Shown here piece by piece: positions 5,696-7,704 of a stretch of 7,704 nt of DNA. The position numbers were made by a program, and so were the translations under genes. Source of the stretch: Patescibacteria group bacterium. Its GTDB lineage: Bacteria; Patescibacteriota; JAHJAL01. Under the pieces are notes generated by a model. It was not told where the DNA came from, did not search any database, and saw only the letters and a list, made by a program, of their open reading frames with translations. Location of the stretch: the NCBI GenBank assembly GCA_018814055.1, contig JAHJAL010000102.1:1-7704 (forward strand). Direction: 5' to 3'. The number at the start of each line of letters is the position of its first letter. Position 1 is the first letter of the stretch.

Positions 5696-7057
5696 ATGAC
5701 AAAAAAAAATGATTATCAAGTGAAAAAAATCGATAATAGCCAGATAAAACTGCTCATCAAGGTTTCTTCCGAAGAATTGGTCAAGTTTCATGAAGCGTCT
5801 TTGAAAGAATTGGCAAAGGATATAACTATTGAAGGTTTTCGTAAAGGGAAAGCCCCCGGCGATATGGTGGCTGAAAACATTGATCGAGAAAAATGGTTAA
5901 TCCAAACGATTGACGATGCAGTCAAACAGAAGTACTACGATGTAGTGGTGGAGAGTAAAGATGATTTTGCCACTGTTGGAATGCCGGAGATTAAATTTGT
6001 TACGAAAATTGATTTTGATGTGATTGATAAAGGTTTGGAATTTGAGGCGGTGGTGGATGTATATCCAATAGTAAAATTACCTGAATACAAGAAAATAAAG
6101 ATATCCAGTAAAGCGGTGGAAGTTTCGAAAGAAGATATCGAAAAGGCGATTGACGACCTGTTGTCCAAGAGATCTACTCTGGAGCAGGTAAAGGATGACT
6201 ATAAAATATCTGAAGGTAATTGGATAGATGTGGATTTTGAGGTGGAGGTGGAGGGTGAAAAGATATCTGATGCAGGAGCTAAACATTTTCCATTGATAAT
6301 TGGAAAAAATAGCTTGATACCTGGTTTTGAAGAGCAGTTAATCGGTGTGCAAAAAAAGCATGACAAGGAATTTGAGCTGGATTTGGATGAGAATTTTAGA
6401 GACAAGAGATTGGCAGGTAAAAAAGTAAAGTTTTTGGTTACAATCCATGAGATTAGGCAGGTTAGGAAGCCGGAATTAAATGATGAATTTGTGAAAGCTT
6501 TGAGTGTAAAGGATGTATCCGATGTAGCTGCCTTCAGAAAGTACGTTGCCGGGAATTTAGAAACGGAGAAGAAGCTGGCCAATCAAGATGAGATCAGGAA
6601 CGAAATTGTAGAAAAAATTGATGAAAAAACAGAAATAGATATGCCGCTGGGTCTGGTAAAAGCAGAAATTAGTATAATGTGGGGGGAGCTGGAGCAAAAT
6701 CTAAACAAAAAGGGGTTAAAACTTGAAGAATATCTTGAAAGAGAAAAATTGGATAGAGTCAAAGTAGAAGAAGGTTGGTCCGATCAAGCCAAAAAAAGAG
6801 CCAGGATAAATTTGATAATAAGAGAACTGGTCAAGATTGAGAAAATTGAGGTTGATGAAAAAAAAGTCAAAGAGTATATAGATAATGAGTTACAAATAGC
6901 CAAAAATGAATTGGTAAATAGCCGTCCAAATGACTGGAAGGATGTTTACAAACAATATCAAAAACAAGCCCATCGCCAGGAATATGTGGATTATATCAGA
7001 AATAAGCTTGTGGTTGAGGAGTTGTTTTTGAGGTTGGAAGAGGTTATGGTGGAATAG
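5696..7057 (+). CDS. tig: Trigger factor, ribosome-associated chaperone
   Basis: 453 aa, slightly longer than common trigger factors. The N-terminal ribosome-binding domain (about 1-135) contains the signature GFRKGKAP at 47-54, which docks on ribosomal protein uL23. The FKBP-like PPIase domain runs from about 170 to 253, with [17 protein letters not shown] at 201-217. The long, charged, helical C-terminal substrate domain (about 260-453) starts with [12 protein letters not shown]. Family role: it meets nascent chains at the exit tunnel and assists folding. It begins 23 bases after the pgk stop, with AGGA (5683-5686) as a modest ribosome site. The clpP gene follows closely, an order common in bacteria, so chaperone and protease subunit are likely co-expressed. 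The C-terminal region has no further recognised motif; the extra length is spread through the helical arms. Confidence 0.96.
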   Translation: MTKKNDYQVKKIDNSQIKLLIKVSSEELVKFHEASLKELAKDITIEGFRKGKAPGDMVAENIDREKWLIQTIDDAVKQKYYDVVVESKDDFATVGMPEIKFVTKIDFDVIDKGLEFEAVVDVYPIVKLPEYKKIKISSKAVEVSKEDIEKAIDDLLSKRSTLEQVKDDYKISEGNWIDVDFEVEVEGEKISDAGAKHFPLIIGKNSLIPGFEEQLIGVQKKHDKEFELDLDENFRDKRLAGKKVKFLVTIHEIRQVRKPELNDEFVKALSVKDVSDVAAFRKYVAGNLETEKKLANQDEIRNEIVEKIDEKTEIDMPLGLVKAEISIMWGELEQNLNKKGLKLEEYLEREKLDRVKVEEGWSDQAKKRARINLIIRELVKIEKIEVDEKKVKEYIDNELQIAKNELVNSRPNDWKDVYKQYQKQAHRQEYVDYIRNKLVVEELFLRLEEVMVE

Positions 7058-7082
7058 GGTGGATGGTTGAACAATTATTTAT

Positions 7083-7087
7083 AAGGA
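7083..7087 (+). promoter_or_regulatory. Ribosome binding site that fixes the clpP start
   Basis: AAGGA lies 5 bases before the ATG at 7093. An in-frame ATG at 7063 would add ten residues ([10 protein letters not shown]) but has only GGTGG immediately against it, too close to act. ClpP proteins usually carry a short leader before the IPVVVE-type block, which the 7093 start provides. Confidence 0.7.
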
Positions 7088-7092
7088 ATAAT

Positions 7093-7686
7093 ATGAAAAA
7101 AAAGAGTGAAAATAGCCAATTGATACCGGTTGTGGTAGAAAAATCAGGTTTTGGGGAGAGGGCATATGATATATTTTCCAGATTATTGAAAGAAAGGATT
7201 ATTTTTATTGGATCTCCAATAAATGACGCGGTTGCTAATCTGATAATTGCCCAGTTGTTGTTTTTGGAGAGTGAGGATGATAAAAAAGATATTAAATTCT
7301 ATATCAATTCACCCGGGGGTTCAGTAACGGCCGGTATGGCTATATATGATACGATGCAGCATGTAAAGCCGGATGTGGTAACGATATGTATTGGACAAGC
7401 AGCTTCAATGGCAGCGGTGTTGCTGGCAGCCGGTGCCAAAAAGAAGAGATTCGCTTTGCCGAATTCCAGAGTAATGATTCACCAGGTCATGGGAGGTGTT
7501 GAGGGTCAAGCTTCAGATATAGAAATACAGGCCAAGGAGATGCTGCGGATGAAGAAAAGATTGAATGATATATTGGTAAAACATACTGGCCAGAAATATG
7601 CCAAAATTGAGAAAGATGCTGATAGAGATTTCTTTATGGTGCCTGAAGAGGCAAAGAGATATGGCTTGATAGATAAAATTATCTAG
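7093..7686 (+). CDS. clpP: ATP-dependent Clp protease proteolytic subunit
   Basis: 197 aa from the preferred start, the normal ClpP length. It is a serine protease forming a double seven-membered barrel fed by an AAA+ unfoldase (ClpX, ClpA or ClpC, not in this window). The triad is intact: Ser105 in GQAASMAA, His130 in MIHQVMGG, and Asp179 in DADRDFF, with the same spacing as E. coli (25 and 49 residues). [16 protein letters not shown] (71-86) shapes the oxyanion hole. The normally conserved HQP after the catalytic His reads HQV here, a mild change. GEGQASD-like text appears as [17 protein letters not shown] (135-151). The [20 protein letters not shown] region (11-30) is the axial-loop and propeptide area. 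It starts 35 bases after the tig stop. The stop TAG sits in a hairpin that may end the transcript. Confidence 0.96.
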   Translation: MKKKSENSQLIPVVVEKSGFGERAYDIFSRLLKERIIFIGSPINDAVANLIIAQLLFLESEDDKKDIKFYINSPGGSVTAGMAIYDTMQHVKPDVVTICIGQAASMAAVLLAAGAKKKRFALPNSRVMIHQVMGGVEGQASDIEIQAKEMLRMKKRLNDILVKHTGQKYAKIEKDADRDFFMVPEEAKRYGLIDKII

Positions 7687-7692
7687 TTTTTT
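7670..7692 (+). terminator. Putative intrinsic terminator overlapping the clpP stop codon
   Basis: TAGATAA at 7670-7676 is exactly complementary to TTATCTA at 7679-7685; in practice a six-pair stem with a four-base loop. It is followed after one G by six T (7687-7692). The stop codon TAG (7684-7686) lies in the right arm. The stem is almost all A-T, so it is probably weak. Confidence 0.4.
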
Positions 7693-7700
7693 GGTATAAT
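7692..7700 (+). promoter_or_regulatory. Extended -10 box pointing out of the window
   Basis: TGGTATAAT is a perfect TATAAT (7695-7700) with the TG of an extended -10 element one base upstream. No good -35 is seen at 16-18 bases (7672-7677 reads GATAAA); extended -10 promoters can work without one. It would serve a gene or RNA just beyond the right edge. Confidence 0.45.
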
Positions 7701-7704
7701 TCGG

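Noticed and set aside
7063..7065. ATG as an earlier start of clpP
   Set aside because: Only GGTGG directly abutting it; the ATG at 7093 has a well-spaced AAGGA.

Overview
The window is a compact run of genes, all on the + strand, from a moderately AT-rich bacterial genome. The 266-codon partial M23 peptidase with a PcsB/EnvC-type coiled coil, the divergent but motif-complete PGK, short intergenic gaps, overlapping genes and Shine-Dalgarno-led starts together suggest a Candidate Phyla Radiation (Patescibacteria, perhaps Parcubacteria-like) lineage. That assignment is an inference from style, not a search result. The standard bacterial code fits: there is no in-frame TGA in any recognised gene, and stops are 5 TAG, 2 TAA and 1 TGA.

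Layout. 3-803: 3' part of a murein hydrolase (coiled coil plus LytM/M23 domain), cut by the window edge. 804-895: a short spacer with an 11-bp direct repeat. 896-1279: an unrecognised 127-aa protein whose end overlaps the start of a U32-family protein (1260-2483), most like the tRNA U34 hydroxylation enzyme TrhP/YegQ. 2471-2587: an AT-rich hairpin that reads as an intrinsic terminator overlapping the U32 stop codon, then a TATAAT box and repeated AATGTTT words before a slipin (SPFH membrane protein, 2588-3364). A second hairpin and T-tract follow the slipin. From 3443 come type I GAPDH and PGK (overlapping by 11 bp), then trigger factor and ClpP, closely packed. The window ends with a third hairpin/T-tract over the clpP stop and an extended -10 box that may serve a gene beyond the edge.

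How it fits together. GAPDH and PGK are consecutive steps of lower glycolysis (GAP to 1,3-bisphosphoglycerate to 3-phosphoglycerate plus ATP). Trigger factor and ClpP act on nascent and damaged proteins, and tig-clpP order is widely conserved in bacteria. No terminator or strong promoter is visible between 3443 and 7686, so the four genes may be one transcript joining energy generation and proteostasis. The upstream part concerns the envelope (M23 hydrolase, slipin) and tRNA modification (U32).

I find no mobile element, CRISPR array, tRNA/rRNA gene or defence-like cassette, and no clear evidence for an undescribed multi-gene system. The items most worth checking are the unknown ORF coupled to the U32 gene, the prephenate question for TrhP, the altered PGK nucleotide loop, and the terminators nested in stop codons. 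No gene-free stretch exceeds about 120 bases.
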